Source: Brassica napus
Taxonomy: Eukaryota; Streptophyta; Magnoliopsida; Brassicales; Brassicaceae
Direction of reading: 5' to 3'
DNA length: 64,000 bases
Assembly: GCF_020379485.1 (NCBI RefSeq)
Contig: NC_063439.1
Span: 16,947,598 to 17,011,597 of the forward strand
Position numbers and translations under genes: made by a program. Below, piece after piece: positions 9,698-23,646 of the stretch. The notes under the pieces are model-generated. The model saw only the letters and a program-made list of their open reading frames with translations. It made no database searches and had not been told where the DNA came from. Position 1 is the stretch's first letter, and every line of letters starts with the position of its first letter.

Positions 9698-12516
9698 TGT
9701 GACACCCCCGATCATAGATGACCGGAAATGACACGGTCGATGTTCCTCGATGGTCGATCTGAGGTTCTCAGAATACTTCCGATCGCCTTAGACCAACAAT
9801 CAAAGAACACCAACGCTCCTATCGGATACCACTCTAGGCTTTTCAACCCGAGAAAGCAATACCTGATAGTTAGTTCGTCCGGACAAGGACTAATATCATA
9901 TGGAACCCGTACTTTAAAAAAAAACATTATTTATATATCATTCAAAATCATCTTACAAAATTTGTTATAAATTAACCTCGAGGTTTTCGGTCTACAAATC
10001 TTATTCATAAGATATATCAAAATGACTTTGCAAGGATAATAAAACTACCGCTGGCTAATGCCGTTCCTTCCCGTCCTAGAGTAAAGGTCTCCCACCTACT
10101 GGTTACCTGCATATCAAATGAGTCATGAGTAACTAGTTTACTCAGTGAGTCTAATCCCACACCCAAACACATATCAATAGTATCCCGAGCAATCGACACC
10201 ATTTGAATGCAGTGGAATTATATTCCATAATTAATATAAGGCCTCTCAATCCATCCATGTGAATCTATCTTAAACATCACCTCCACGATACCCGCCAATC
10301 ACTCATACTCTTAATATATATATATATGCTAAACCCGGAAAACCACCAAGGCTAACCGAGCTTAACGGGGAATAAATATAACCATCATCTCCATCAGATA
10401 TTCCAAGATAGAACATCCAACGCTGCATGCAGTTACACGGCCTCCAGGGTGCGACCCCATCATCGTGTCTTCATGACCTTGATCCATATCGCAGGACCAA
10501 TTCACGGCAATGCGGGACTTTCGGGAGAGTGAGTATACAATAAGACTTCACATGATTCACACTTATTAATAGAATACTTATAGATTAGTACTTGAGAACA
10601 AGTACTAAGGCTCGGGATAACCTCAAAGAATTATTCTTGCTTATTCTTAAGTATTTAAACTAGATAAATACTTCATATATAAATATAGATTAAGGAATAA
10701 TACTTAATCAATCAAACCATAATTACTCCTTAATTAATCCATGATTAATCCTTAATTAATCAATGATTATTCCTTAATTAATTCATGATTAATTCTTAAT
10801 TAATCAACCATATTCAATATGCAATCATGCATACTCATTCATAATTCATTCATCATCTATCTAGACTCACCTTTAAATCCATGAGATTGGTTAAGGAAGA
10901 CTAGACTCGAGCTCAAGCTAATCACACTTCACTTTTGGATCACTCTCGGTTCAGAACCATCACAAGGATCCGGCTGATCCGAATACTCTCCTTGGCCATC
11001 TGAATTCAAAACATAACAGTTGGAACATAAGGTTCAGTAGTCTGGTTCAAGAAGAAACTCAACTCAGTTCATAACATTTCAGTTCAGTTCTCTCATATCA
11101 GTTCGGTTCAAGACAGATTGATACCATGTTCAGCTCGGTTCAAGCTTTAACAATTTAACTCGGTTCATATCAGCTTAGTTCATGCTCAGCTAACTCCGGT
11201 TCTAATCAGTTCCCAACAGCTTAACTCGGTTATACTCAGACGACATCAGTTCAAGACAATTTCAGACCATAGACAGCTCCGCTCAGATCAGATCAGAACA
11301 TACTCAGCTCAATTCAGTTCTAAACAAGATCAAATCAGTTCTGTTTAATTCCCATAATTCTTAACAGTTCGTCTACTGGTTCTATGAGACTGATTAAATC
11401 ATAAACCAACCAAGACTGAAGAGAACAAGACCTTAGACAACTGATCCTGACAGGTTAACCAACATACATCAATTGGTTCTCATCAAAACATGGCTGAATC
11501 AAGAAGCTGAAGCTTACCGGTTTTACTCAACTAATTAAACTTGACTGGTTGTCTCTCTTCAAGCTAACCACGAATTAACCTGATCAACACCACAAGAATC
11601 CATGGTTGGATTTATTCAGAATTTATCTCCAGTGTAGGCAAACCAACAAAACTTCTCACAGAAACTGATCCACAACCATCTTACCGATCAAAATCAAAGG
11701 CTGAAGAACATAGGTGATTCTCAACTTCAGGACACCAAATCTTCAGCTCTTAAACACTCCAAAACTCACTGATTAAAGTCACAGGATGGTGAGAAAGAGT
11801 TGTCCATGCTCACTCCTCTTCTCTGAATATTTTTCTGAATTTTTCATGAATCTTTTCTCACAGATTTTTCTCTCTTCTTTCTCTCTTTCTCTCTGAATTT
11901 TTCTCTGGTTTTTCTTGCAGGTTATGAACGTCCAGAGGAGAGAAGAGGGTATTTTATATCATAAGGAGTTGCTTCAGATGAGGGTTTGCTCCCACAAAAG
12001 ACAAAGATGAGGTTAGACAGCTGGTGACATGCTTCAGCACACCAAGCAGCACAAGCAGCTGAACTTTTCCTTCCCATGAAGAAAGCTACAAGCAGCTGAA
12101 GCAAGTAGCTTGTGACCAGCATGTGACTTCTAATGAGCAAGCAGGCAAGCAAGTAGGTGTAGGTCATGTGACCTAATTACTGAGGAAGCAAGTAGGCTAG
12201 AAGGTGCAAAGCATGTGACTGTTCAGAAATAATTTTAAGAGTTTTGTCGATATTTTCCGGACTGTTTCGACTAAATATTTTTCATCATTCGAATCTCGTC
12301 CTGCTCTGAATAAACTCACCCAGCATGAATAAAAATCAACGATAATAATTAACACTCGACCAGAACCATCAAGAGATGGTTTTTCGACCAAAAGACAGCC
12401 CCGTCGAGATTAATTCACCGTGTCGATTTTTATTTAAATTCTGATCGATCAATCTTCAAACTGATCTTAAAGAATTTTCTTGACCAAAATTATATCTGCT
12501 CGTGAGGGTTATTACA
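9698..12516 (-). repeat. 3' LTR of the nested gypsy element
   Basis: On the plus strand it runs TGTGACACCCCCG to GGGTTATTACA. Only an A9 versus A10 difference (near 9915) from the other LTR was found by eye. It contains four degenerate ATTAATC-type tandem units (10731-10806) and a scatter of CAGTTCGGTTCA-like words (11030-11350). Confidence 0.92.
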
Positions 12517-12533
12517 TTCTTCCCCCCTCAAAA
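12517..12533 (-). promoter_or_regulatory. polypurine tract of the nested element
   Basis: On the minus strand TTTTGAGGGGGGAAGAA abuts the LTR start TGTAATAACC. This is the plus-strand primer site and sets the orientation. Confidence 0.85.
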
Positions 12534-15500
12534 GAATTCGTCCCCGAATTCTGAAAACGTAACTGTACACTCTTTACTGAACAGTCTCTGAAAGGAGTTC
12601 TGGATATTAGCTCTGACCTTATCTTAATCTGCCCATATCAAAACAACTCATGGTTGATCCCTTGATTCTCCCAACCGATCCTTTCTTTTATGAGCAGCCA
12701 CTTTCAAGATAACCAAATTCTTTACTCTGCACAACTCTTGTCAACTGCGGTCTGCATACTTTTTCTAACAATCTTGTATCTATAGACTATCACTTCTCAA
12801 CCTTTTTTATCTGGCTTTCTCCCATAACAGCAACATGAAATTTGGAACGTGAGGTGATGTGCCATACGTGAATGTAACATCTCCAGTCTGGTCAATGTTA
12901 ACTTGATTAACCGTGCAACAATCAAACAAGAACATGCACGATCAATCACGCTAACATGATTCAGACCAAGGGTGCCACTCTCAAATACACACAAACACAC
13001 TTATTCCAGAAATGATTTCCCTTACAGTATTCCATACCCTTCTTATCTATCTGAGATACTCTTCAAAAACTTCTGAACGACTCAATCTCACTGAAATTTC
13101 GCATATCCAAGTCTTGTTCTATTACTTTCTGATTTCCTTCTTCTGTCTAGTAACTGAGGAATCAACAAGTCCGCCTATACCAAACTTGATTTACCAACGA
13201 AGTACTCTTGTATGATGACTTCACACTTTCTCTGTTAATATATCTTCTGATCTCTTAACAACTTGAGCATCCCCATATGCCTTATGGTTATACCTTTTTC
13301 CTTGCACTCTTCAATCTTCCTTGGGATTTACTTCACATCTGCTTAATTTTAGGTTGAATTTGGATTCCTTCTCCCACATCTCCACTTTATGAACTTGTAC
13401 ATGACACAGTCCTCATACTATTCTTCGAAATTCTCTTCACCCAGTTCCTTCTATGAATTCCTTAGATTCTCATCCTTCAACTGAGTTCCTCAAATACGAA
13501 TGAATAAGCCATCTTTATTTTCTACTTGCAATCTTGAAGGTTCTCTATTCTTTCCTTATAAGGCAGCAAAATAAATCACTCCCAATTCCGCTTCATGATT
13601 CTTGAGATCCTACTCCATATCATCATTAATATCACTTCCTCTTAAAGCATAAGCAGCAATATTTGCTCTTCCTTAGGCTTCTTTGATCAGTGAAAACTTG
13701 CATCCTTTCCCCATATTGAAATGATCACTAAATTTGATGTGCAACAGAACTGCCACCAACCCCAACTTGTGCATCAAATAGTTTTCCTTATGCTTCCTTA
13801 GCTCCCTTGATGCATAAATGATTACCATATCGTCTTGCATTAGCATTCACCTAGACCAACACATAATACATCCATGTAGTAGTATATGGCTGGTTAGGCT
13901 CATGCAAGTCTAAGATATGCATAGACGTAGATACTTCCTCTAACTAATTTCATACTTCATCAATACTTTTACTCCATTCCAAGGTAACACCATTCTCAGT
14001 CGATCAACTCATTGGTGGATATGGTTTCTAACTCTTGAACAAACTTCTGATGGTAACCGGCCAATCCACAGAACTTCGAATCTCGATAACTGAAATTGAG
14101 TACGACCATTATGTAGTAGTAGCGATCTTTTGTAAATATGCAACAACTCCTTGTTCCATTTACTGACTAAGGGATCTAACTTCCAATTTCCGTGCAGAAA
14201 TATTTACTACAACGTGAAGCGTCCATCAAACGTCCTTGGAATAAAACTACGCCTTGCAACCGATCTTAACCATTCTTCAATTCTAGAACTTGATACTTGA
14301 CCCTGATGGTCACGTCCTTGATTTTATACTCGAACATAACCGCAAACTCTGGTTCTTCTTCTTTACCACTGACATGGGTACACTCCACAGAAAATAACTA
14401 AGTCGAACAAAACCTTTCTCCAAACAAATCTTCTGACTGCTACTTGAATTTGGCTAGAACCACTTGGATAGATGCCTAGGCAATTGCAGCGAATCAAGGT
14501 TCAACCAGAATACTTGACGGGTTACTTTTGGATGTCAACAAATTTTCCACTTTCTTAAACATAGCTTCATGTTCCCTAGTTATCTAACTGTCCTCGATAC
14601 TCTGCTTCTTGTTATTTTCTCTCCGCCCAATTATGATGATAATGGAATACGCCACTTCACCATTTCCCAAAAGGTTCCCAACTCTCCAGACTGATATGAG
14701 CGAGGCTCCAACACTTAGTAGAATACCATTGCAGGCCAACGGTAACTGGTCTTCTCTCAAAGACTTCCTTCCTCAACAACATCCTAATTGAGCTCGATAA
14801 CTAGATAGCCAATCTCACTCTAGATAGAAACAAACCGCTCTAATGGAAGTACTAAGGAATGGGGATGGGATACGAAGGCATACCATAACTCTAAATGGCA
14901 GCCAGTACTTCCACGAATAAGAACAGTGTACTTGAATTCACTAAAGTGAATCCTTCCTAAAACAATGACACTACCCGAGAACTACATCTATGTGTTGTTC
15001 CCGCATCAAACACAATATGGGCGGAAAATTCCGTCCATAGGCAAGGTCTCATACGACACCTTGATCACTCCTTCACTTATTTATTTAATCATTCATAAAT
15101 TTTTAAAATGCACACAACACGCAATGGGATAAGAAGCAAACCTGTGATTGGACCTTTTCAAAGGTTTTGACGGTCCAGGCAACTATAAAGTGTAGGCTCT
15201 ACCCAAATAGCCTAACACTTGGATGTGGACTAACGGTAAGGAAAATCGGACTAGTTCAACAAGTGTTATCTTAGGTATAGGTAACGTAGATCGGGTAACT
15301 TCATGAGGAAGGGTAACCTAAATTCCTAACTCTTCACAAGAACCACCAAAGCGCGAATGATGCAAACGTTCCAGGATTTCCCAAACTTTGACAATCACGA
15401 CCATTCTGTCTTTGCTAGTCACAACCATAACGGCTCAAGGTCCTCGATCTTGATCTGATGAAATGTACACCCAAAATCATCCCCAACGACTTACTTAACT

Positions 15501-16650
15501 CACTTCTTGAAACTGACCTTTGATCTGCAGCGGTTGGAAAATAAACGGTCTGCATGACTTGGTTAACCTCTTCAGCAATAATAGCTTCTTTAACATTCAC
15601 GTCATACTCTAACATCTCCTCGAAGCTTTGAAACTCCATGGTCTTTTATCTACTCCAAAATTCTTGGCTAAGTTCCCAAAGATTTTTCGTATGATCTTTT
15701 GCTTATTCTCCAAACCATAATCGATGAATCCAATTCACTCGACCACGTATCTCGATGCTTGTGTAGAAAATACTACTTCCTGAACTCATGAAATCTGTCC
15801 AACTCGAACTCAACTCTCTGAAGTAACTCTTGACTCTCGACCAACAACTCATAGCGTTCATCTCCAAATAGCTTGCTGCCAAATCCTTCTTGTAATTCTC
15901 TGAACAACGGCCACGTGAATATTCTGCTCTGAGTGTTGGATCCCAAATCTGCCTCAAGCCAAAGTATACTTCTAACGGTTTAGTCCTTCTTCAGTATCTT
16001 ATGGTCCCAACTTCTTCTTCTTTGCATCATAAGCTTCATGATATTCCGTTGCAAACAGAATGCTTCTGGTGCTTCCATCATCTTGTAATACAGTCAAACC
16101 ATCTCTTCCTCCAACGCTAAGCTTGAAACAAATGCTTAAGAAATCATGCTTGTATGGCTGTGGTGCTTGTACGTCTTAGCATGAGCTGGTTAGACTTGAG
16201 AAACCGGAATAATAAGTGCATCTATGTGATCAAGTGTAGTCGAATCGCTCTGAACCGGATCACAAACAACACCCACCTTGACATCGATAACACACGAGTC
16301 CGGAGATGTATTCGATGTATCAATTATATCCCATAAATCTCTCTAAAGTATTAGCATCCCCACTAAAACTCAGAAAAACGGCAGGAAGGCATGAGGTTAT
16401 TGACTTCTAGCAGGAAGGTAGTGAACCCCACCATGAGGGTAGCAAACTTGATCATGATGATAATAACCTCGGTAAGTACGCTCCATCCATTCAAGCTTGT
16501 CTCGGTGCTTCTACTATGAAATATCACTGTTAGGTAACTACCCATGACTATCTATCCTAAAATGAAGGAACAAGCCAGCATATCCTAGTTATCCTTGCGA
16601 CTCATTTTGACTCGAAAAACATTTGAAACAAGTCCCATTCTAGCATCGTA
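12534..16650 (-). pseudogene. ruined gag-pol interior of the nested gypsy element
   Basis: Read on the minus strand, pieces occur in the correct gypsy order. Gag-like remnants come first (15957-15703, with SSWTDFM, and 15639-15415), then a protease-like FDAGTTH near 15010. The end of RT follows (FCGLAGYHQKFVQELETI, near 14090-14030), then an RNase H stretch (IIYASRELRKHKENYLMHK, near 13830-13750) and a KANIAAYALRGSD relic near 13660. Stops and shifts are frequent. The RT palm appears largely deleted and no integrase core was recognised. The longest surviving frames are under 90 codons. Confidence 0.7.
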
Positions 16651-16653
16651 TAA

Positions 16654-16669
16654 CCATGCTCTGATACCA
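16654..16669 (-). promoter_or_regulatory. primer-binding site of the nested element (iMet tRNA type)
   Basis: On the minus strand TGGTATCAGAGCATGG lies four bases inside the LTR at 16674. It matches the common plant initiator-methionine tRNA primer site. Confidence 0.85.
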
Positions 16670-16673
16670 CCTT

Positions 16674-19493
16674 TGTGACACCCCCGATCATAGATGACCG
16701 GAAATGACACGGTCGATGTTCCTCGATGGTCGATCTGAGGTTCTCAGAATACTTCCGATCGCCTTAGACCAACAATCAAAGAACACCAACGCTCCTATCG
16801 GATACCACTCTAGGCTTTTCAACCCGAGAAAGCAATACCTGATAGTTAGTTCGTCCGGACAAGGACTAATATCATATGGAACCCGTACTTTAAAAAAAAA
16901 ACATTATTTATATATCATTCAAAATCATCTTACAAAATTTGTTATAAATTAACCTCGAGGTTTTCGGTCTACAAATCTTATTCATAAGATATATCAAAAT
17001 GACTTTGCAAGGATAATAAAACTACCGCTGGCTAATGCCGTTCCTTCCCGTCCTAGAGTAAAGGTCTCCCACCTACTGGTTACCTGCATATCAAATGAGT
17101 CATGAGTAACTAGTTTACTCAGTGAGTCTAATCCCACACCCAAACACATATCAATAGTATCCCGAGCAATCGACACCATTTGAATGCAGTGGAATTATAT
17201 TCCATAATTAATATAAGGCCTCTCAATCCATCCATGTGAATCTATCTTAAACATCACCTCCACGATACCCGCCAATCACTCATACTCTTAATATATATAT
17301 ATATGCTAAACCCGGAAAACCACCAAGGCTAACCGAGCTTAACGGGGAATAAATATAACCATCATCTCCATCAGATATTCCAAGATAGAACATCCAACGC
17401 TGCATGCAGTTACACGGCCTCCAGGGTGCGACCCCATCATCGTGTCTTCATGACCTTGATCCATATCGCAGGACCAATTCACGGCAATGCGGGACTTTCG
17501 GGAGAGTGAGTATACAATAAGACTTCACATGATTCACACTTATTAATAGAATACTTATAGATTAGTACTTGAGAACAAGTACTAAGGCTCGGGATAACCT
17601 CAAAGAATTATTCTTGCTTATTCTTAAGTATTTAAACTAGATAAATACTTCATATATAAATATAGATTAAGGAATAATACTTAATCAATCAAACCATAAT
17701 TACTCCTTAATTAATCCATGATTAATCCTTAATTAATCAATGATTATTCCTTAATTAATTCATGATTAATTCTTAATTAATCAACCATATTCAATATGCA
17801 ATCATGCATACTCATTCATAATTCATTCATCATCTATCTAGACTCACCTTTAAATCCATGAGATTGGTTAAGGAAGACTAGACTCGAGCTCAAGCTAATC
17901 ACACTTCACTTTTGGATCACTCTCGGTTCAGAACCATCACAAGGATCCGGCTGATCCGAATACTCTCCTTGGCCATCTGAATTCAAAACATAACAGTTGG
18001 AACATAAGGTTCAGTAGTCTGGTTCAAGAAGAAACTCAACTCAGTTCATAACATTTCAGTTCAGTTCTCTCATATCAGTTCGGTTCAAGACAGATTGATA
18101 CCATGTTCAGCTCGGTTCAAGCTTTAACAATTTAACTCGGTTCATATCAGCTTAGTTCATGCTCAGCTAACTCCGGTTCTAATCAGTTCCCAACAGCTTA
18201 ACTCGGTTATACTCAGACGACATCAGTTCAAGACAATTTCAGACCATAGACAGCTCCGCTCAGATCAGATCAGAACATACTCAGCTCAATTCAGTTCTAA
18301 ACAAGATCAAATCAGTTCTGTTTAATTCCCATAATTCTTAACAGTTCGTCTACTGGTTCTATGAGACTGATTAAATCATAAACCAACCAAGACTGAAGAG
18401 AACAAGACCTTAGACAACTGATCCTGACAGGTTAACCAACATACATCAATTGGTTCTCATCAAAACATGGCTGAATCAAGAAGCTGAAGCTTACCGGTTT
18501 TACTCAACTAATTAAACTTGACTGGTTGTCTCTCTTCAAGCTAACCACGAATTAACCTGATCAACACCACAAGAATCCATGGTTGGATTTATTCAGAATT
18601 TATCTCCAGTGTAGGCAAACCAACAAAACTTCTCACAGAAACTGATCCACAACCATCTTACCGATCAAAATCAAAGGCTGAAGAACATAGGTGATTCTCA
18701 ACTTCAGGACACCAAATCTTCAGCTCTTAAACACTCCAAAACTCACTGATTAAAGTCACAGGATGGTGAGAAAGAGTTGTCCATGCTCACTCCTCTTCTC
18801 TGAATATTTTTCTGAATTTTTCATGAATCTTTTCTCACAGATTTTTCTCTCTTCTTTCTCTCTTTCTCTCTGAATTTTTCTCTGGTTTTTCTTGCAGGTT
18901 ATGAACGTCCAGAGGAGAGAAGAGGGTATTTTATATCATAAGGAGTTGCTTCAGATGAGGGTTTGCTCCCACAAAAGACAAAGATGAGGTTAGACAGCTG
19001 GTGACATGCTTCAGCACACCAAGCAGCACAAGCAGCTGAACTTTTCCTTCCCATGAAGAAAGCTACAAGCAGCTGAAGCAAGTAGCTTGTGACCAGCATG
19101 TGACTTCTAATGAGCAAGCAGGCAAGCAAGTAGGTGTAGGTCATGTGACCTAATTACTGAGGAAGCAAGTAGGCTAGAAGGTGCAAAGCATGTGACTGTT
19201 CAGAAATAATTTTAAGAGTTTTGTCGATATTTTCCGGACTGTTTCGACTAAATATTTTTCATCATTCGAATCTCGTCCTGCTCTGAATAAACTCACCCAG
19301 CATGAATAAAAATCAACGATAATAATTAACACTCGACCAGAACCATCAAGAGATGGTTTTTCGACCAAAAGACAGCCCCGTCGAGATTAATTCACCGTGT
19401 CGATTTTTATTTAAATTCTGATCGATCAATCTTCAAACTGATCTTAAAGAATTTTCTTGACCAAAATTATATCTGCTCGTGAGGGTTATTACA
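16674..19493 (-). repeat. 5' LTR of the nested gypsy element
   Basis: 2,820 bp, the upstream LTR in element orientation. It is base-for-base like 9698-12516 wherever I compared them, apart from one extra A. Confidence 0.92.
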
Positions 19494-19498
19494 GTAAT

Positions 19499-21072
19499 GC
19501 AGTTGCGCTTAGGAGTGGGAAGCAATTAACTGATCTGGCACCCAAGAGATTCACAACAGCTGAAAAGGGGAAGCAGAAGGAATCAGAACAGCCACCTGTA
19601 ACCGCACCAGCAGACGAGGAAGAAGAAGAGCTTCCTGCTAAACATACTCCGACCACTACAGAGCAGCCTACTGTGGTTGTTCGCCCAGCGGCAGAACCTG
19701 TTCCCACCCGTGACTATGTGCCTAAGGTTCCGTACCCTGTTCCTGCTAAGGCCACACGCAAGGACAAGGAGGAGATGAAATGCAGGAAGATGCTTGAAGA
19801 CTTAACAGTCAGACTCCCTCTCATGAGTGCAATCCAGATGATGCCATCCATGAGTAGCTTTGTGAAAGGACTGATTTCTGGAAAGATAACCGATGACAGT
19901 GAGTTCATGGTGGTCTCTAAAGAGTGCAGCGCTGTTCTCCAGAACAAAAGGATCAAGAAGCTGGGTGATCCTGGAAAATTTGTCTTATCCATCCAAATAG
20001 GGAGAACAGTCTTCTCGTGTTCGCTAGTCGATCTGGGATCAAGCATCAACCTCATGCCATACTCTGTGGCTAAGCGCCTTGGATTCACGGATTTCAAACC
20101 TACCAGGATGTCCCTAGTGTTTGCTGATCGATCAGTGAAATCTCCAGTCGGAATTATCGAGGATATCCAAGTTCTGGTTGGGAACACACTTGTCCCTGCC
20201 GATTTCGTTGTTCTGGAACTCGAGGAAGAATCAAAGGATCCTCTGATCCTAGGCAGACCATTCCTATGCACTGTCGGAGCTATCATAGATGTGCGACAGG
20301 GAAAGATCGATCTCCACCTAGGAGACATAGTGATGAGGTTCGAGATGAATCAGATGCTCAAGAAACCTATGCTGGATGGACAAACCTTCACTGTCCAAGA
20401 GGAGGGTGATCCGCTGGAACCGAGTGATCAGATGATTGAGGAGATCCTTATAGATGATCCGCTGGAACTAGCCTTGACTAGAGCTGAAGCAGAACAGAAT
20501 GTCCAGAACATCGACGCTGATGGGTACGCCAAGATGTTGGACTCCGCCAGAACCATGGAAAAATTAGTGGCATATCTCAGTCTGGGGGAGAACAATGCCT
20601 CGGACTCATCGAGCTCACCTGTTCCACCAAGTAGGAACAATGACCCGTGGAGTGAATCCAAAGCTCCAAAAGTCGAGCTCAAAACACTCCCTAAGGGGCT
20701 CAGGTACGCATTTCTTGGACCAAATTCTACATACCCAGTAATCGTAAATGGTGACCTGAACAATGCTGAAACTGCTCTTCTCTTATGCGAACTTAGGAAA
20801 TATCGAAAAGCATTAGGATATTCTCTAGCTGATATACCTGGCATTTCACCTGATTTGTGCATGCATAGAATACACCTAGAAGATGAATCAATGACTTCTG
20901 TAGAACATCAAAGGAGGTTAAACCCAAATCTGAAAGATGTTGTAAAGAAAGAGATAATGAAACTTCTAGAAGCTGGTGTAATTTACGCGCTCTCTGATAG
21001 TAAGTGGGTTAGTCCTGTTCATGTAGTGCCTAAGAAAGGAGGGATCACTGTTATAACAAATGAAAAGAATTA
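19499..21072 (+). CDS. Athila Gag C-terminus and aspartic protease, start of RT
   Basis: This continues the Gag frame after the nested element. The frame appears open from 19457 only because the LTR reads through; the Athila part starts at 19499. A Gln/Pro/Glu-rich linker is followed by a protease domain with the lineage-typical [10 protein letters not shown] (near 20030, D-L-G in place of D-T/S-G) and LILGRPFL downstream. The N-terminal RT segment HRIHLED...[12 protein letters not shown] ends the frame. It stops at a TAA at 21071-21073, and homology continues at once in another frame (21103 on), consistent with a small deletion that separates protease from RT. Confidence 0.85.
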
Positions 21073-21073
21073 A

Positions 21074-23646
21074 TCCCTACTAGAACAGTAACTGGTCATC
21101 GCATGTGCATTGATTTCCGTAAATTGAATGCTGCGACTCGCAAGGATCACTTTCCACCTTCCTTCATTGACCAAATGCTTGAAAGATTGGCTAACCACCC
21201 TTACTATTGCTTTTTAGATGGTTATTCAGGTTTCTTTCAGATTTCCATCCACCCAGACGATCAAGAAAAGACGACGTTCACATGTCCTTACGGAACATAC
21301 GCCTACAGGAGAATGCCTTTCGGGTTGTGCAATGCTCCAGCGACCTTTCAACGCTGCATGATGTCAATTTTTACTGATCTAATTGAAGACATAATGGAAA
21401 TTTTCATGGACGATTTCAGCGTCTATGGGAGCTCCTTTAGTGTCTGTTTGTCAAACTTGTGCAGGGTTCTGAAGCGATGCGAGGAGAAGCATCTCGTGCT
21501 GAATTGGGAAAAATGCCATTTCATGGTCAGAGATGGGATTGTTCTAGGACATAAGATTTCAGAAAAAGGCATCGAAGTGGACAAGGCAAAGATCGATATC
21601 ATGATGAGTCTGCAACCCCCAACTTCAGTGAGGGGAATAAAAAGCTTTTTGGGACATGCTGGTTTTTACAAAAGATTCATCCAGGACTTCTCGAAAATCG
21701 CAAGACCACTCACAAGACTGCTCTGCAAGGAAACAAAGTTCGATTTCGACAACGAGTGCTTAGCTTCATTTCACACGATCAAGGGAGCTCTTGTCAGTGC
21801 ACCGGTTGTCCAACCCCCAGACTGGGACCTCCCTTTCGAGATCATGACGGACGCGAGTGACTTTGCAGTGGGAGCAGTGCTTGGACAGCGGAAGGATAAG
21901 AAGCTCCATGTGATCTACTACGCGAGCAAGACACTGGATGAAGCTCAATGTAGGTATGCCACCACAGAGAAGGAACTCCTGGCCATTGTCTATGCTTTTG
22001 AGAAGTTCCGATCATATCTGGTTGGGTCTAAGGTGATAGTCCATACAGATCATGCAGCTCTCAAGTACCTGCTCACGAAAAAAGATGCCAAACCGCGACT
22101 CCTGAGATGGATTCTCCTCCTTCAGGAATTTGACTCGGAAATAAGAGACAAGAAGGGGGTAGAAAATGGAGTAGCGGACCACCTTTCCAGAATGAAAATA
22201 AACGATGATACAGTGATTGACGAAGAACAACCAGTGGAACACGTCAGTGCGATTGGTCTTTGCTACGCGGAACAACCAATGCGTACAGAAACAGCTTGTT
22301 CTTCGCAACCAGAGCAGTTTGTGGCAACAATCCAGAAGCAATGTCCTGATCTACCGTGGTTTGCTGAGATTGCAAATTTCTTAGCTGCTGAAAAGGAGCC
22401 TCAAAAGTTCACGGGGAACGAGAAGAGGAAATTCTTAAGAGAGGCAAGGCACTACTTCTGGGATGAGCCTTATCTATACCGACAATGCAAGGATGGGATC
22501 TTCAGACGATGTGTTCCGGAGGCTGAAATTCCAGGGATCCTACACCACTGCCACGGATCTCCCTACGCTGGACACTTCGTCACATTCAAAACAGTCTCCA
22601 AAATTCTCCAAGCGGGATTCTGGTGGCCAACAATGTTCAGAGATGCTCACGCTTTCATATCCAGATGCAATGCATGCCAGCGAATGGGCAGTATCAGCAA
22701 AAGGAATGAGATGCCTCAGAACTACATATTGGAAGTTGAGGTGTTCGACTACTGGGGAATAGATTTTATGGGACCTTTCCCACCTTCTCACAAGTACGAG
22801 TACATCCTGGTTGCAGTCGACTATGTCTCTAAGTGGGTAGAAGCAATTGCTAGTCCGACCAACGACGCACGAGTTGTAACCAAGATGTTCACCTCCATCA
22901 TCTTTCCAAGATTTGGAGTACCTAGTGTGGTTATCAGCGATGGTGGAACTCACTTCATCAACAAAGTGTTCCAAGGATTACTGAGCAAGAACGGCGTGAA
23001 ACACAAGGTTGCAACCGCCTATCATCCCCAAACGAGTGGCCAAGTGGAAATTTCCAACAGAGAGATCAAGAACATTCTGCAGAAAACAGTCAATACCACG
23101 CGTAAGGATTGGTCCATCAAGCTTGACGACGCTCTCTGGGCTTACAGAACAGCCTATAAAACCCCATTAGGGACAACTCCCTATCATATGGTCTACGGCA
23201 AGGCATGTCACCTACCTGTGGAGCTAGAGTATAAGGCAGCTTGGGCTGTCAAGCTGCTTAACTTCGATATCAAACCTGCTAAGGAGAGGCGAACAATACA
23301 GATCCATGAGTTGGAGGAGATTAGGCATCTGGCCTATGAGAGCTCCAAAATCTACAAAGAAAAAACCAAGGCATTCCATGACAAACGGATCATCAGCAGA
23401 AGCTTTGCTCCGAATGATCAGGTCTTACTCTTCAACTCAAGGATTAAGCTATTCCCTGGAAAGCTAAAATCCAGATGGTCAGGACCTTTCACCATCAAGG
23501 AGGTTCGCCCCTATGGAGCTGTTGTGTTGCTGGACACAAGAGGAGGAGAATTTGTTGTTAATGGGCAGCGCCTCAAGCCTTACCTTGTTGATACAACAAT
23601 CGCTGAAGGTGTAGAAATACCCTTAAGTGATCCCCTTCAAGCCTAA
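21074..23646 (+). CDS. Athila Pol: reverse transcriptase, RNase H and integrase
   Basis: An open frame of 847 codons from the first ATG at 21103. RT motifs include [22 protein letters not shown] and the active site FMDDF (near 21405). RNase H follows with [33 protein letters not shown] and [10 protein letters not shown]. The integrase has an HHCC finger (HHCH...CNACQ, 22540-22690) and DDE core residues in [19 protein letters not shown] and the E of [11 protein letters not shown]. It catalyses cDNA synthesis and insertion. The catalytic motifs are intact, but the frame break at about 21070 cuts it off from Gag-protease. Confidence 0.9.

Larger units (their letters stand above)
9698..19493 (-). 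mobile_element. nested Ty3/gypsy element with near-identical long LTRs and a decayed interior
   Basis: It lies between GTAAT duplications (9693-9697 and 19494-19498). LTRs are 2,819 and 2,820 bp. The primer site next to the right LTR and the polypurine tract next to the left LTR show it reads on the minus strand. The 4.16-kb interior has only broken gag, protease, RT-end and RNase H segments, so it cannot supply its own proteins. The LTR termini, the 4-nt gap before an iMet primer site and the order of pol remnants suggest a chromovirus (Del/Tekay-like), but this lineage call is an inference. Confidence 0.9.

Noticed and set aside
8353..9715. Minus-strand ORFs across the Athila gag, the longest 193 codons
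   Set aside because: They mirror the coding frame of Gag, have no motif, and run into LTR sequence of the inner element.
10731..10806. Regularly spaced ATTAATC repeats considered as a CRISPR-like array
   Set aside because: The units are degenerate and adjacent with no unique spacers; they are tandem repeats in a plant LTR.
9728..12391. ORFs inside the inner LTRs, each present twice
   Set aside because: They are identical pairs because the LTRs are duplicates; no start context or motif supports coding.
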